From ASMP01 sp035282925 (GTDB taxonomy: Archaea; Nanobdellota; Nanobdellia; Pacearchaeales; GW2011-AR1), in contig DATEUW010000016.1 of the NCBI GenBank assembly GCA_035282925.1, positions 1-15,917 on the forward strand: DNA of 15,917 bases, written 5' to 3'. A program made the translations under genes and the position numbers. The notes under the pieces were generated by a model. It was not told the DNA's origin, searched no databases, and was given only the letters and a program-made list of their open reading frames with translations. The first letter of the stretch is position 1; each line of letters starts with the position of its first letter. Of the stretch, positions 5,746-12,972 are shown piece by piece.

Positions 5746-6561
5746 TCATTTTTTTCCAGAATGCTTTTTTCTTGGTTCCCTTTTTTTTGTCTTGTGAATT
5801 ACTGTTGTTTTTTTCTCAGAACGATGTATTACATGGTGCTTTGGCTCTGATTTTTCTGCTATCTGATTCACCATTTTGCCGAAAGAATCCTGCATCATGC
5901 CCATCTCCTTTTTCACTGTCTCAAGCCCGTGCCCGTAGCCTCCGACTTTCTCCAGGATAGATGCCTGCAGCCTGTCTATGACAGCTTCTATCTTTCTCAG
6001 CCTGTCTGAAATGTTATCTATCTTTGTCTGCGCAAGGGAGCGGAATTCGCCCATATCATCCAGTTTTTTTTGAAGTGGCTTATTTTTTTCCATGAATACC
6101 TGTTCAGAGACTTCTATCATCGTGTCTGTGTCAAGAACCGGAGCAGCGTATTGATAACCTTCCTGGGGAGCGTATTCCTGGTATTGGGGATATTGCTGCT
6201 GTTGCATATAAACAGCTTCCTGCGGCTCATACATGGCTTCAGCGCCTGAAATTTCTTTTGTTACATTCCTTGGCATAGGCATAAATCCTCCCGGAGTCGG
6301 CGGTGTTAGGTCGATGTCGCTGAGGGTTCCTCCTTCCAAGCCCTCTAAGGGAAGCCTTTCCGGCTCTTCTTCAGAGCTGAGGATAGAGTGCTCCATTCCC
6401 TGCTCCACACCATAGCTTGAAACAGCGCTTTTTATCTGCGCCCTGCCGAATGCGTCGTTTATCCCTGCAGGAGAAACTCCCTGCTCCTGGAGCATCCTGA
6501 TGATTTCCTGATCAGAAACTCCGCGGCTTCTCAAGTCCATGACCTGATCTAAAACACCCAT
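5746..6561 (-). CDS. Coiled-coil protein with UBA-like N-terminus and basic His-rich tail
   Basis: This 271-residue soluble protein has three parts. Residues 1-48 form short helices (VMDLRSRGVSDQEIIRMLQEQGVS, INDAFGRAQIKSAVS) resembling a UBA-like three-helix unit. Residues 50-145 are disordered, acidic and then Pro/Gln/Tyr/Met-rich (YMQQQQYPQYQEYAPQEGYQY). Residues 146-235 form a long coiled coil (EFRSLAQTKIDNISDRLRKIEAVIDRLQASILEKV is contained in it, 171-206). The last 30 residues are strongly basic, with VIHRSEKK and VIHKTKKR as a near-duplicate. This layout suggests a scaffold or adaptor. It lies downstream of another coiled-coil gene and divergent from the pilus-type ATPase, so a cytosolic accessory role in that machine is a reasonable guess, unproven. 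I recall similar proteins in DPANN genomes. A weak TATA-like TTAATAATTAAAA lies about 25 bases upstream. Confidence 0.85.
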   Translation of the reverse strand: MGVLDQVMDLRSRGVSDQEIIRMLQEQGVSPAGINDAFGRAQIKSAVSSYGVEQGMEHSILSSEEEPERLPLEGLEGGTLSDIDLTPPTPGGFMPMPRNVTKEISGAEAMYEPQEAVYMQQQQYPQYQEYAPQEGYQYAAPVLDTDTMIEVSEQVFMEKNKPLQKKLDDMGEFRSLAQTKIDNISDRLRKIEAVIDRLQASILEKVGGYGHGLETVKKEMGMMQDSFGKMVNQIAEKSEPKHHVIHRSEKKTTVIHKTKKREPRKKHSGKK

Positions 6562-6619
6562 TTTTATTTTAACATCCTCTTTTAATTATTAACATTTTCC
6601 TTCAGTTTATCTAACTCCT

Positions 6620-6955
6620 CTATTTTTTTAAATCTTTTTTTCTCACGAATTCCAAGGGCTGAAACATCTTGGCCTGCTTTGAAAGGATTTCCAAATCTTC
6701 CTTTCTTGCAAATTTTGAAAATTCGGTTGATGCTGTTTCCAGAAATGAAACAAGCCTCTCCATGTTTTTTTTGATAACTTCCAGCTCCTGTTTTATCTCA
6801 AGAATGTCAGAGGATGTTTTTTCTTTCGTTTCAATGAGATTCTGCCCTATCAGAAGAAGCCTGTCTTTCAGCATCTTGTTTCTTTCTTCCAAATCACGAA
6901 ATCTTACGCTGATATCGGACAAAAAAGGATCGCCGCTGCTCTGAATTTCCACCAT
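6620..6955 (-). CDS. Small coiled-coil protein divergent from the secretion ATPase
   Basis: The 111 residues are almost all helical and highly charged (RFRDLEERNKMLKDRLLLIG, then EIKQELEVIKKNMERL), giving a coiled coil over about residues 15-85. After it comes KFARKEDLEILSKQAKMF, PLEFV and a lysine-rich end. There is no membrane segment. In size and character it resembles the small accessory coiled coils of archaeal motility loci (ArlC/D/E), but I cannot show homology. The ATG at 6955 lies about 26 bases after a TATA-like box; an ATG seven codons upstream (6976) would overlap that box. The frame ends on a run of seven A. One base back, the -1 frame stays open for 13 more codons reading IEELDKLKENVNN, which looks like a natural continuation, so the end may be frameshifted. 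Confidence 0.8.
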   Translation of the reverse strand: MVEIQSSGDPFLSDISVRFRDLEERNKMLKDRLLLIGQNLIETKEKTSSDILEIKQELEVIKKNMERLVSFLETASTEFSKFARKEDLEILSKQAKMFQPLEFVRKKDLKK

Positions 6956-6975
6956 GAGCAGGAGAGGCTTACACA

Positions 6976-6987
6976 CTTTAAATTTGT
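6976..6987 (-). promoter_or_regulatory. TATA-like box for the small coiled-coil gene
   Basis: On the minus strand the element reads CAAATTTAAAGT, centred about 26 bases before the ATG at 6955. It lies in the 94-base divergent region shared with the ATPase gene. That gene's own box is less clear: candidates lie around 7003-7013 and 7018-7028. Confidence 0.5.
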
Positions 6988-7049
6988 TGCGTTTAAACCA
7001 AAGAATTTTAAACTTCTTGATATTTTTCTGTTAAAGGAAAAAAGAGAAA

Positions 7050-9332
7050 ATGCCGCAACAGGAAACAAAGGTTTATTCTTACGAGGTAAAGAGAGAAGGG
7101 GGGGAAGACATACTCTATATAGATTACCTGGGGGCTCCTTATGTTCCGAGCATAGCAGAATCTCCGGATGTGATGGCCAGGACAATAGACGCCCTGACGG
7201 AAAATCCGAACGTTTCAAGAGTTATCTTTGTTCAGCAGAAAAATTACAACTATGACCTGGAGGAAACATCGATGCTATTGGAGATTGCCCAGCTTTACAC
7301 ATACTTTGTGAAGCAGGAAAAAGTTCTTTCCAGGGAAAAAATAGGAGCCATAGAACAGTTCTTTCCCCAGAGATATAATGAGGTTTTTTCTTTCCTTCTG
7401 CTGCTGAAACAGGATCCTCTTGCAGCATATGCAGAAATGAAAAAAATAATCATAAATTCCAGGCTTTTCCTTGGAAGACTCGGCCCTGGATACAGATCTG
7501 ACCAGGCAGGCTACATAAATTTCTTGGAGAAAATCCTTTCTCTTCTGGAAAACACCCTTCTTTTGCAAAGGGCGATTCCTTATCTTTCTGATTACAAGAG
7601 AGGAGACAGGGAGATTTATTCCAGAATTTTCAGGCCAGACGTTATTCCTAACTTTACATTTACCAGGCTGGTTTCTGATCTTCCAGAAGATGCAGAGATT
7701 GTCGACCAGTATGAAATATCCAACGAGACTTATGACGTTTCTCTTGTTACAATACTCAGAAAAAAAGAAGAGGCGAAACTGATATATCATCTCATTCCAA
7801 CGGAAAACTCCCTCACAGAAGATCATTCCGTATTGCTGAACACTGCCAGAAAAGTTTTGCTGGAGCATCAGCCAAAGGCAGAGGAATTCACAGACACAGA
7901 AAGAACAAGGCAGGTTTTTTTTAACATATCCAAGGATCTGCTCCAGGATCTGGCGCAGAGCAAAGGAATAAAAGTCAGTTATCCCGATTTAAACAAGCTT
8001 GCAACTATTCTCGTGAGGCATACGATAGGCTTCGGGCTTATTGAGGTGTTGCTCCAGGACAAGAAACTCCAGGACATTTCCCTGAATGCGCCCATATCGT
8101 TGACACCAATTTTTGTGAGGCATCAGGATTACGACGAATGCCTGACAAACATAATCCCGAGCCAGGAAGATATAGACTCCTGGGCTGCAAAATTCAGGCT
8201 CATCTCAGGAAGGCCTTTGGACGAGGCGAATCCAATTCTTGATACCCAGCTGGAAATAGGAAAAATTCGTGCAAGAATAGCAATAATCCAGAGACCCTTA
8301 AGCCCTGATGGTTTGGCATATGCAATCAGAAGGCATAGAGAGGAGCCATGGACTTTGCCTCTTTTCATTCAGAACAGGATGATCAATTCTTTTACTGCAG
8401 GCCTCTTAAGTTTTTTGATAGACGGAAGCAGAACCCTGCTCGTCGCAGGCACGAGAAGCAGCGGAAAAACCTCTTTGCTGGGAAGCCTGATGCTGGAAAT
8501 AATTCCCAAATACAGGATAATAGTCATAGAAGACTCTTTGGAATTGCCTGTCGAAGCCCTGAGAAATCTCAAGTATGATATCTTGAGAATGAAAGTCCGT
8601 TCTGCGCTGCTGAAAACAACGACAGAGGTTTCTGCCGACGACGGAATAAGAACCAGTTTAAGACTGGGAGACAGCTCTCTGATAATAGGGGAAGTTAGGA
8701 GCGTGGAAGCCCAGGCTCTTTATGAGGCCATGAGGGTTGGAGCTCTTGCAAACGTTGTTGCAGGAACTATTCACGGAGCAAGCCCTTATGCTGTTTTTGA
8801 CAGGGTAGTGAATGATTTGGATGTCCCAACTACAAGTTTCAAGGCCACAGACATAATTGCAGTTGCAAACCCGATAAAAACCCCTGATGGCCTGCACTCT
8901 TGGAAAAGGCTTGTTCAGCTTTCTGAAGTAAGAAAGCACTGGCAGAAAGATCCAATTGAAGAAAAAGGTTTTGTCGATCTTTTGAGATATAACGTTGAAA
9001 AAGATACTTTGGAACCCACAGAAGACCTGATAAACGGGGATAGTGAAATAATCAAAGACATAGCCTCTACAGTAAAGGGATGGGCAGGAAACTGGGATGC
9101 GGTTTATGATAATATTCTTTTAAGAGCAAGAATAAAGCAGGAAATAGTGAATGTTGCGGAAAAAACAAAAAAATTTAAGATACTGGAGGCAAAGTTCAAC
9201 ACAGGGGCGAACCATGCCTTTCACAGGATATCTGACAGTGTAAGGCAGGAGATAGGCCTTCCTTTGGGAGAAAGAGTCTTTCCTGCCTGGCAGAAATGGC
9301 TGAATCAGGAGATAAAAAAGAGCAAGCTTTGA
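7050..9332 (+). CDS. Type IV pilus/archaellum-type secretion ATPase (GspE/VirB11/TadA family), long form
   Basis: This 760-residue protein has the secretion-ATPase core at about residues 325-610: Walker A GTRSSGKT (467-474), the acidic box IEDSLELP (493-500), Walker B SLIIGEVR with Glu548 (543-550) and the His box AGTIHG (571-576). Such ATPases form a hexamer beneath the membrane and drive pilin assembly or secretion through a FlaJ/TadC-like platform, which is encoded two genes downstream. Archaeal FlaI proteins are about 500-550 residues; here about 300 residues lie before the conserved region and 130 after the core. The N-terminal part includes helical stretches and an initial strand segment (VYSYEVKREGGEDILYIDYLG, about 8-28) that resembles other archaeal pilus ATPases. 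It is divergent from the two coiled-coil genes. A purine-rich AAAGGAAAA lies ahead of the ATG. Confidence 0.93.
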   Translation: MPQQETKVYSYEVKREGGEDILYIDYLGAPYVPSIAESPDVMARTIDALTENPNVSRVIFVQQKNYNYDLEETSMLLEIAQLYTYFVKQEKVLSREKIGAIEQFFPQRYNEVFSFLLLLKQDPLAAYAEMKKIIINSRLFLGRLGPGYRSDQAGYINFLEKILSLLENTLLLQRAIPYLSDYKRGDREIYSRIFRPDVIPNFTFTRLVSDLPEDAEIVDQYEISNETYDVSLVTILRKKEEAKLIYHLIPTENSLTEDHSVLLNTARKVLLEHQPKAEEFTDTERTRQVFFNISKDLLQDLAQSKGIKVSYPDLNKLATILVRHTIGFGLIEVLLQDKKLQDISLNAPISLTPIFVRHQDYDECLTNIIPSQEDIDSWAAKFRLISGRPLDEANPILDTQLEIGKIRARIAIIQRPLSPDGLAYAIRRHREEPWTLPLFIQNRMINSFTAGLLSFLIDGSRTLLVAGTRSSGKTSLLGSLMLEIIPKYRIIVIEDSLELPVEALRNLKYDILRMKVRSALLKTTTEVSADDGIRTSLRLGDSSLIIGEVRSVEAQALYEAMRVGALANVVAGTIHGASPYAVFDRVVNDLDVPTTSFKATDIIAVANPIKTPDGLHSWKRLVQLSEVRKHWQKDPIEEKGFVDLLRYNVEKDTLEPTEDLINGDSEIIKDIASTVKGWAGNWDAVYDNILLRARIKQEIVNVAEKTKKFKILEAKFNTGANHAFHRISDSVRQEIGLPLGERVFPAWQKWLNQEIKKSKL

Positions 9333-9338
9333 AGGAAC

Positions 9339-9348
9339 ATTTATTAAT
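9339..9348 (+). promoter_or_regulatory. TATA-like box for the flippase-like gene
   Basis: ATTTATTAAT is centred about 25 bases before the ATG at 9369. It starts six bases after the ATPase stop, so the flippase-like gene can be transcribed independently. A T8 run (9353-9360) between box and ATG may end the ATPase transcript. Confidence 0.5.
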
Positions 9349-9352
9349 CAAA

Positions 9353-9360
9353 TTTTTTTT
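9353..9360 (+). terminator. Oligo-T tract, possible terminator of the ATPase transcript
   Basis: Eight T residues lie 21 bases past the ATPase stop. Archaeal RNA polymerase can terminate at T-rich tracts without a hairpin. Similar T-runs before other leaderless starts here mean it could equally be a promoter feature. Confidence 0.3.
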
Positions 9361-9368
9361 ATTTTCAC

Positions 9369-10388
9369 ATGAGGTGGATGAGATTTGCTCTTATAATAAT
9401 AATCCTCGGATTGCTCGCCTATGTACTGACGAGTGCGGATCTGAAAGAGGCTTACAATGCCTTGAATCAGGTGGATGGCTTTTATTTTTTCCTGGCATTT
9501 GTCTCATATCTCGCGAGTTTTTTCATATTTGCCCTGAGAAATCTTTATTTTTTTTCCTGGCTCCTGAAGCCAGGATACTTGTTCCTGCTTGAAACTGTCT
9601 TTGCCGGATTTTTTCTTAATACAATCACCCCTGGAGCGCAGATAGGAGGAGATCCTGCAAAAGCCTATGCCTTCGGAATAAAATACAAGAAACCAATTTC
9701 AAAAACTCTGGGAGTTGTTTTCGCGGACAAAGTCATCCATGTCCTTGTTTTGTTCTTTTTCATAGTTTTTTCAATTATTTACCTCATAACTTTCATACCT
9801 TTGCAGTATGAATTCAGGCTTATTCTCCAGGCATTGCTTTTCATAATATTCCTTGTTTTTGCCATAATTCCCATACTGGGCATGATAAAAAAGAAAACAG
9901 ATCTGGCATATGCATTTCAAAAATCCAGGTGGCTTTCATGGCTGAATCCTTTCAGGAACAACCCAAAGCTTCAGAAAGCAATAGGAAAAGGCATAAGGAA
10001 TTTCACAGAGGCATTCAGGGAAACCATAAAGGACAAAAAAATATTCATCTTGGGAATTGTTTTCTCTATGATTTATTGGTTTTTGAACTATCTCGTTTCT
10101 TACTTCCTGTTCTTGTCACTTGGAATCAAGATAAATTTCCTGCTTGTGATAGTCGTTTTCAGCCTTGTAAATTTTGCAGCTGCTTTTATTCCAACACCAG
10201 GCGGAATAGGATTTATCGAGGGTTTCATGGTATTTCTTTATTCCCTCGTCGGAGTGGGTTTCACGGCAGCCCTTGTTGTTTCCCTGCTGACAAGGGTAAT
10301 ATTTTATTTCTATTCGATTGTCATAGGAGGCATCGCCCTTATCCATATCGAAGGTTCTCTCAAGCAAGATTATCCCAAAATTTATTAA
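9369..10388 (+). CDS. Flippase-like integral membrane protein (LPG synthase transmembrane domain family, UPF0104)
   Basis: This 339-residue protein has about seven to eight membrane helices and the marks of the LPG_synthase_TM/UPF0104 family: NTITPGAQIGGDPAKAY (84-100) after the second or third helix and PTPGGIGFIEG (275-285) before the last two. No soluble catalytic domain follows, so it is not a lysylphosphatidylglycerol synthase as such. Members without that domain are thought to move lipid-linked molecules across the membrane or take part in lipid and glycan modification, but the substrate is unknown. It sits between the secretion ATPase and the FlaJ-like gene, which could link it to glycosylation or membrane assembly of the pilus-like machine. 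Its own promoter leaves independence possible. The ATG at 9369 is chosen by promoter spacing; the next Met is three codons on. Confidence 0.88.
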   Translation: MRWMRFALIIIILGLLAYVLTSADLKEAYNALNQVDGFYFFLAFVSYLASFFIFALRNLYFFSWLLKPGYLFLLETVFAGFFLNTITPGAQIGGDPAKAYAFGIKYKKPISKTLGVVFADKVIHVLVLFFFIVFSIIYLITFIPLQYEFRLILQALLFIIFLVFAIIPILGMIKKKTDLAYAFQKSRWLSWLNPFRNNPKLQKAIGKGIRNFTEAFRETIKDKKIFILGIVFSMIYWFLNYLVSYFLFLSLGIKINFLLVIVVFSLVNFAAAFIPTPGGIGFIEGFMVFLYSLVGVGFTAALVVSLLTRVIFYFYSIVIGGIALIHIEGSLKQDYPKIY

Positions 10389-10410
10389 CTAAATTTCACT
10401 CCTTTCCTCA

Positions 10411-10437
10411 AGTTAAAAAATATAACAATAGAGGTGA
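10411..10437 (+). promoter_or_regulatory. TATA-like box and Shine-Dalgarno before the FlaJ/TadC-like gene
   Basis: TTAAAAAATATAA (10413-10425) is followed by GAGGTGA (10431-10437), an exact Shine-Dalgarno complement 12 bases before the ATG at 10450. The box would start transcription near 10443, past the Shine-Dalgarno, so the latter would be used only on a longer upstream transcript. No other start codon with an open frame fits closer to it. Confidence 0.45.
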
Positions 10438-10449
10438 AAAATAGCAAAA

Positions 10450-12615
10450 ATGGCTCCTGAAGATGTTGAGGGAATTCTCAGAAAATACGGCAGCAAGATA
10501 GAGGGCCAGCTGCAGACCTCTTTCTCAAACAAAAAATCAGACTATAGCCAGGCATACTTAAAATTCAAGGAAGAGATGTCTCCTGAAGTTTCCAGGTATG
10601 AGCGATGGGCAAAAAGCCTGGGAAATGTCATAAGGCTGAAAGTCTCTGAAAAAGATTCCCTTAAAATAAAAAGGTTTTTGGATATAGCTCATCTGGATCT
10701 GGAACCGTGGCAGCCCCTGACCCTGAGCGTCATGGCGTTTCTTGGAGCCTTGCTTCTCTCGGTCCTCATCTCCCTGGCTGTTTTTCTCATAAGGGGATTC
10801 ACAGGCTTTCCTGTTTTGTTTTTCTTCCTCGCAATCATATTCTCTTTCTTTGTTTTTTATTTTGTGAACGGGTATCCTTCGAGGCTTGCAAATTCGTGGC
10901 GCTTAAAGGCTTCGAGCCAGATGGTTCCCGCGATACTTTACATAGTTGTTTACATGAGGCATACACCGAACCTTGAAAGGGCTGTAGCATTTGCCTCAGA
11001 GCATCTGGATTATCCTCTTGCCTTGGATTTCAAGAAGGTTTTTTACGACGTGCAGGTCTCCAGATTCTCCAGCATCAAGGAAAGCCTGGACAATTATTTG
11101 GAGACATGGAGGGATTATTCTGTGGAATTCATAGAATCTTTCCATCTCATAGAGAGCAGCTTGTTTGAACCGGACAATTCACGGAGGATTGCAACCCTGG
11201 AAAAATCCCTGAAAGTTGTCCTTGATGGCGTCTATGACAAGATGCTAAGATTCACACACAATGTGAAAAGCCCCCTGACAAATGTCTACATGCTTGGAGT
11301 TGTCTTGCCAACGCTTGGTCTTGCACTGCTTCCTTTGGCAACAGCGATGTTAGGCGGATTGCTGAACTGGGTTCATGTCTTTATCCTTTTCAATTTGATA
11401 ATTCCTTTTTTTGTTTTTTATCTCACAGATAAGGTCTTATTTTTAAGGCCAGGAGGGCACGGTGAAGCCTCGCTCTTGGAGAGAAATCCCCTTTATCCAA
11501 AGTACAAAAGCAAGGCGCCATACTTCAAGGCATTTTTGATAGTGCTTCCTTTGTTTGTGATAGGATTGCTTCCTTTCATTTTTCAGTATACAGGTTTTCC
11601 AGAGTTGCTTGGCTTGCAGAAAGATTATACTTTCTCCCAGTTAGGCATAGGATTTTTCGGAGACGACAAGGTTTTCGGTTTTGTGGAAACAGGAGTTGGA
11701 AATAAAGTTGCAGGGCCTCTCGGCGTCGGAGCCTTGCTGCTGAGCATGTTTATTCCTCTCGGACTTGCATTGTTTTTTGCGCTCTCTTTTAAGGAAAAAA
11801 CCAGGGAGATGATACTTGAAAGAGAAAAAACCAACCAGCTCGAAGCTGAATTCAACAATTCACTTTTTCAGTTGGGAAACAGAATAGGCAACGGAGTTCC
11901 CCCTGAAATAGCATTCGGAAAAATAGCAGAATCTTCCCGCGGTTTGCAAACAGAAGATTTCTTCAGGCGCGTGGATTACAACATAAGGCAGATGGGAATG
12001 AGCGTTGAAAAGGCGATTTTTGATCCGAAAAGAGGGGCAGGGATATATTACCCCTCTAATCTCATTTTCACGAGCATGAAAATACTCGTGGAATCCTCGA
12101 AAAAAGGGCTGCAGATTGCCGCTCTCAGCTTGATGAGCATCTCAGAGTATGTGAAAAATATCCAGAAAATAACCTCCAGGCTCAAGGACCTTCTGGCAGA
12201 GGTAGTCTCTGACATGAAATCAAACATGAATTTCCTCGCCCCATTGCTTTCGGGAGTCGTCGTTGGACTTGCAGCGATGATCACCTCCATTCTTACGAGA
12301 TTAAAGCTAAGTGAATTGGGGGGTGAGGGTGCGGAAACTTTGGGAAATCTCGGAAACATAATAAACATCTTTGACGTGACTTCTATGATTCCTCCTTACT
12401 TCCTTCAGATAATAATCGGACTGTACATTGTACAGATAGTCTTCATCCTCACGAGGGCGCTTGTCGCCATAGACTCTGGGGAAGACAAGCTTGAAAGAAC
12501 GAACAAGACAGGAAAAAACCTGACGAGTGCGATACTGCTGTACTTCATAACAGCATTTTTGGCAGTGACGATGCTCTTTGTGCTGACATCCATAGTCGTT
12601 GGAGGGCTTGTTTAA
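10450..12615 (+). CDS. FlaJ/TadC-like membrane platform of a type IV pilus-type system, two GspF-like domains
   Basis: This 721-residue protein has about nine membrane helices and two cytosolic helical bundles of the GspF/T2SSF type. The first (about 155-275) contains ILYIVVYMRHTPNLERAVAF and the second (about 468-590) contains the equivalent LGNRIGNGVPPEIAFGKIA and ESSKKGLQIAALSLM. Helix pairs follow each bundle (about 280-330 and 594-670), and another two (about 360-380, 424-446) link them. The family anchors the assembly ATPase to the membrane and supports filament growth. A soluble N-terminal 85 residues precedes the first helix. Archaeal FlaJ is usually about 450-600 residues, so this is a long form, in step with the long ATPase. 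It lies downstream of the flippase-like gene and just before the small-protein run, as expected for the core of the same machine. Confidence 0.9.
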   Translation: MAPEDVEGILRKYGSKIEGQLQTSFSNKKSDYSQAYLKFKEEMSPEVSRYERWAKSLGNVIRLKVSEKDSLKIKRFLDIAHLDLEPWQPLTLSVMAFLGALLLSVLISLAVFLIRGFTGFPVLFFFLAIIFSFFVFYFVNGYPSRLANSWRLKASSQMVPAILYIVVYMRHTPNLERAVAFASEHLDYPLALDFKKVFYDVQVSRFSSIKESLDNYLETWRDYSVEFIESFHLIESSLFEPDNSRRIATLEKSLKVVLDGVYDKMLRFTHNVKSPLTNVYMLGVVLPTLGLALLPLATAMLGGLLNWVHVFILFNLIIPFFVFYLTDKVLFLRPGGHGEASLLERNPLYPKYKSKAPYFKAFLIVLPLFVIGLLPFIFQYTGFPELLGLQKDYTFSQLGIGFFGDDKVFGFVETGVGNKVAGPLGVGALLLSMFIPLGLALFFALSFKEKTREMILEREKTNQLEAEFNNSLFQLGNRIGNGVPPEIAFGKIAESSRGLQTEDFFRRVDYNIRQMGMSVEKAIFDPKRGAGIYYPSNLIFTSMKILVESSKKGLQIAALSLMSISEYVKNIQKITSRLKDLLAEVVSDMKSNMNFLAPLLSGVVVGLAAMITSILTRLKLSELGGEGAETLGNLGNIINIFDVTSMIPPYFLQIIIGLYIVQIVFILTRALVAIDSGEDKLERTNKTGKNLTSAILLYFITAFLAVTMLFVLTSIVVGGLV

Positions 12616-12626
12616 AGTTTAGTTAA

Positions 12627-12637
12627 CTTTATTAATT
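12627..12637 (+). promoter_or_regulatory. TATA box driving the small anchored-protein run
   Basis: CTTTATTAATT is centred 25 bases before the ATG at 12657. A T6 run (12647-12652) follows. From here the genes are spaced by -4 to +9 bases, so this is probably the main promoter for the whole run. AAAGTT (12614-12619) and AACTTT (12625-12630) form a small inverted repeat around its upstream edge. Confidence 0.6.
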
Positions 12638-12656
12638 ACATCTTGCTTTTTTGTAT

Positions 12657-12812
12657 ATGGGGCGTAAAAAGGGAAAAAAAGGAATTGTTACGGCAGAACT
12701 TCCTTGGTGGATAATAGCTCTTGTAATTCTGGTACTTCTTATGATATTCACCTTAATACTTAAAGAACTGGGAATATCTTTTATAGATAAAATCAGGAAC
12801 ATAGGCAGGTAA
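12657..12812 (+). CDS. Pilin-like single-helix protein, 51 residues
   Basis: This 51-residue protein begins MGRKKGKKG and continues IVTAELPWWIIALVILVLLM. If cut after Gly9, as archaeal prepilin peptidases cut after Lys/Arg-Gly, the mature chain would have Glu at position 5, the residue conserved in bacterial type IV pilins, followed by a hydrophobic helix and a short basic tail (KELGISFIDKIRNIGR). It lacks an ectodomain, so it could be a minor pilin, an initiator or an assembly factor. A TATA box 25 bases upstream and a one-base gap to the next ORF support the gene. It is first in the run downstream of the FlaJ-like gene. The processing site is an inference from the sequence pattern. Confidence 0.75.
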   Translation: MGRKKGKKGIVTAELPWWIIALVILVLLMIFTLILKELGISFIDKIRNIGR

Positions 12813-12813
12813 A

Positions 12814-12972
12814 ATGTCGTCATTAGAACAAGTGGTAAAATGGGGTGTTGCGATTGCAGTTCTTGTTTTAGTTATCTGGGGAATTTCCAAATTTGGGGGA
12901 AATATTCTTGATTTTTTCAGGAACCTTGGAGGAAGTGGAGTTTCGAAAACGATTTTAAGCTTTGTAAAATGA
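12814..12972 (+). CDS. Single-helix membrane microprotein, 52 residues
   Basis: The protein begins MSSLEQVVKWG, has one hydrophobic helix (VAIAVLVLVIWGI, about 12-24) and ends with a glycine-containing amphipathic stretch (SKFGGNILDFFRNLGG) and SKTILSFVK. It has no Lys/Arg-Gly processing site, unlike its neighbours, so it may be a small membrane partner and not a pilin. It starts one base after the preceding stop and its TGA overlaps the next ATG (ATGA), which argues strongly for translation. I do not recognise a family. Confidence 0.7.
   Translation: MSSLEQVVKWGVAIAVLVLVIWGISKFGGNILDFFRNLGGSGVSKTILSFVK

Noticed and set aside
7275..7868. 197-residue minus-strand ORF opposite the secretion ATPase
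   Set aside because: It lies wholly within the ATPase N-terminal coding region, lacks a promoter or recognisable domain, and has shadow-like composition.
9929..10444. 171-residue ORF overlapping the flippase-like gene in another frame
   Set aside because: The flippase-like frame carries clear family motifs throughout; this frame is a by-product without membrane helices or known motifs.
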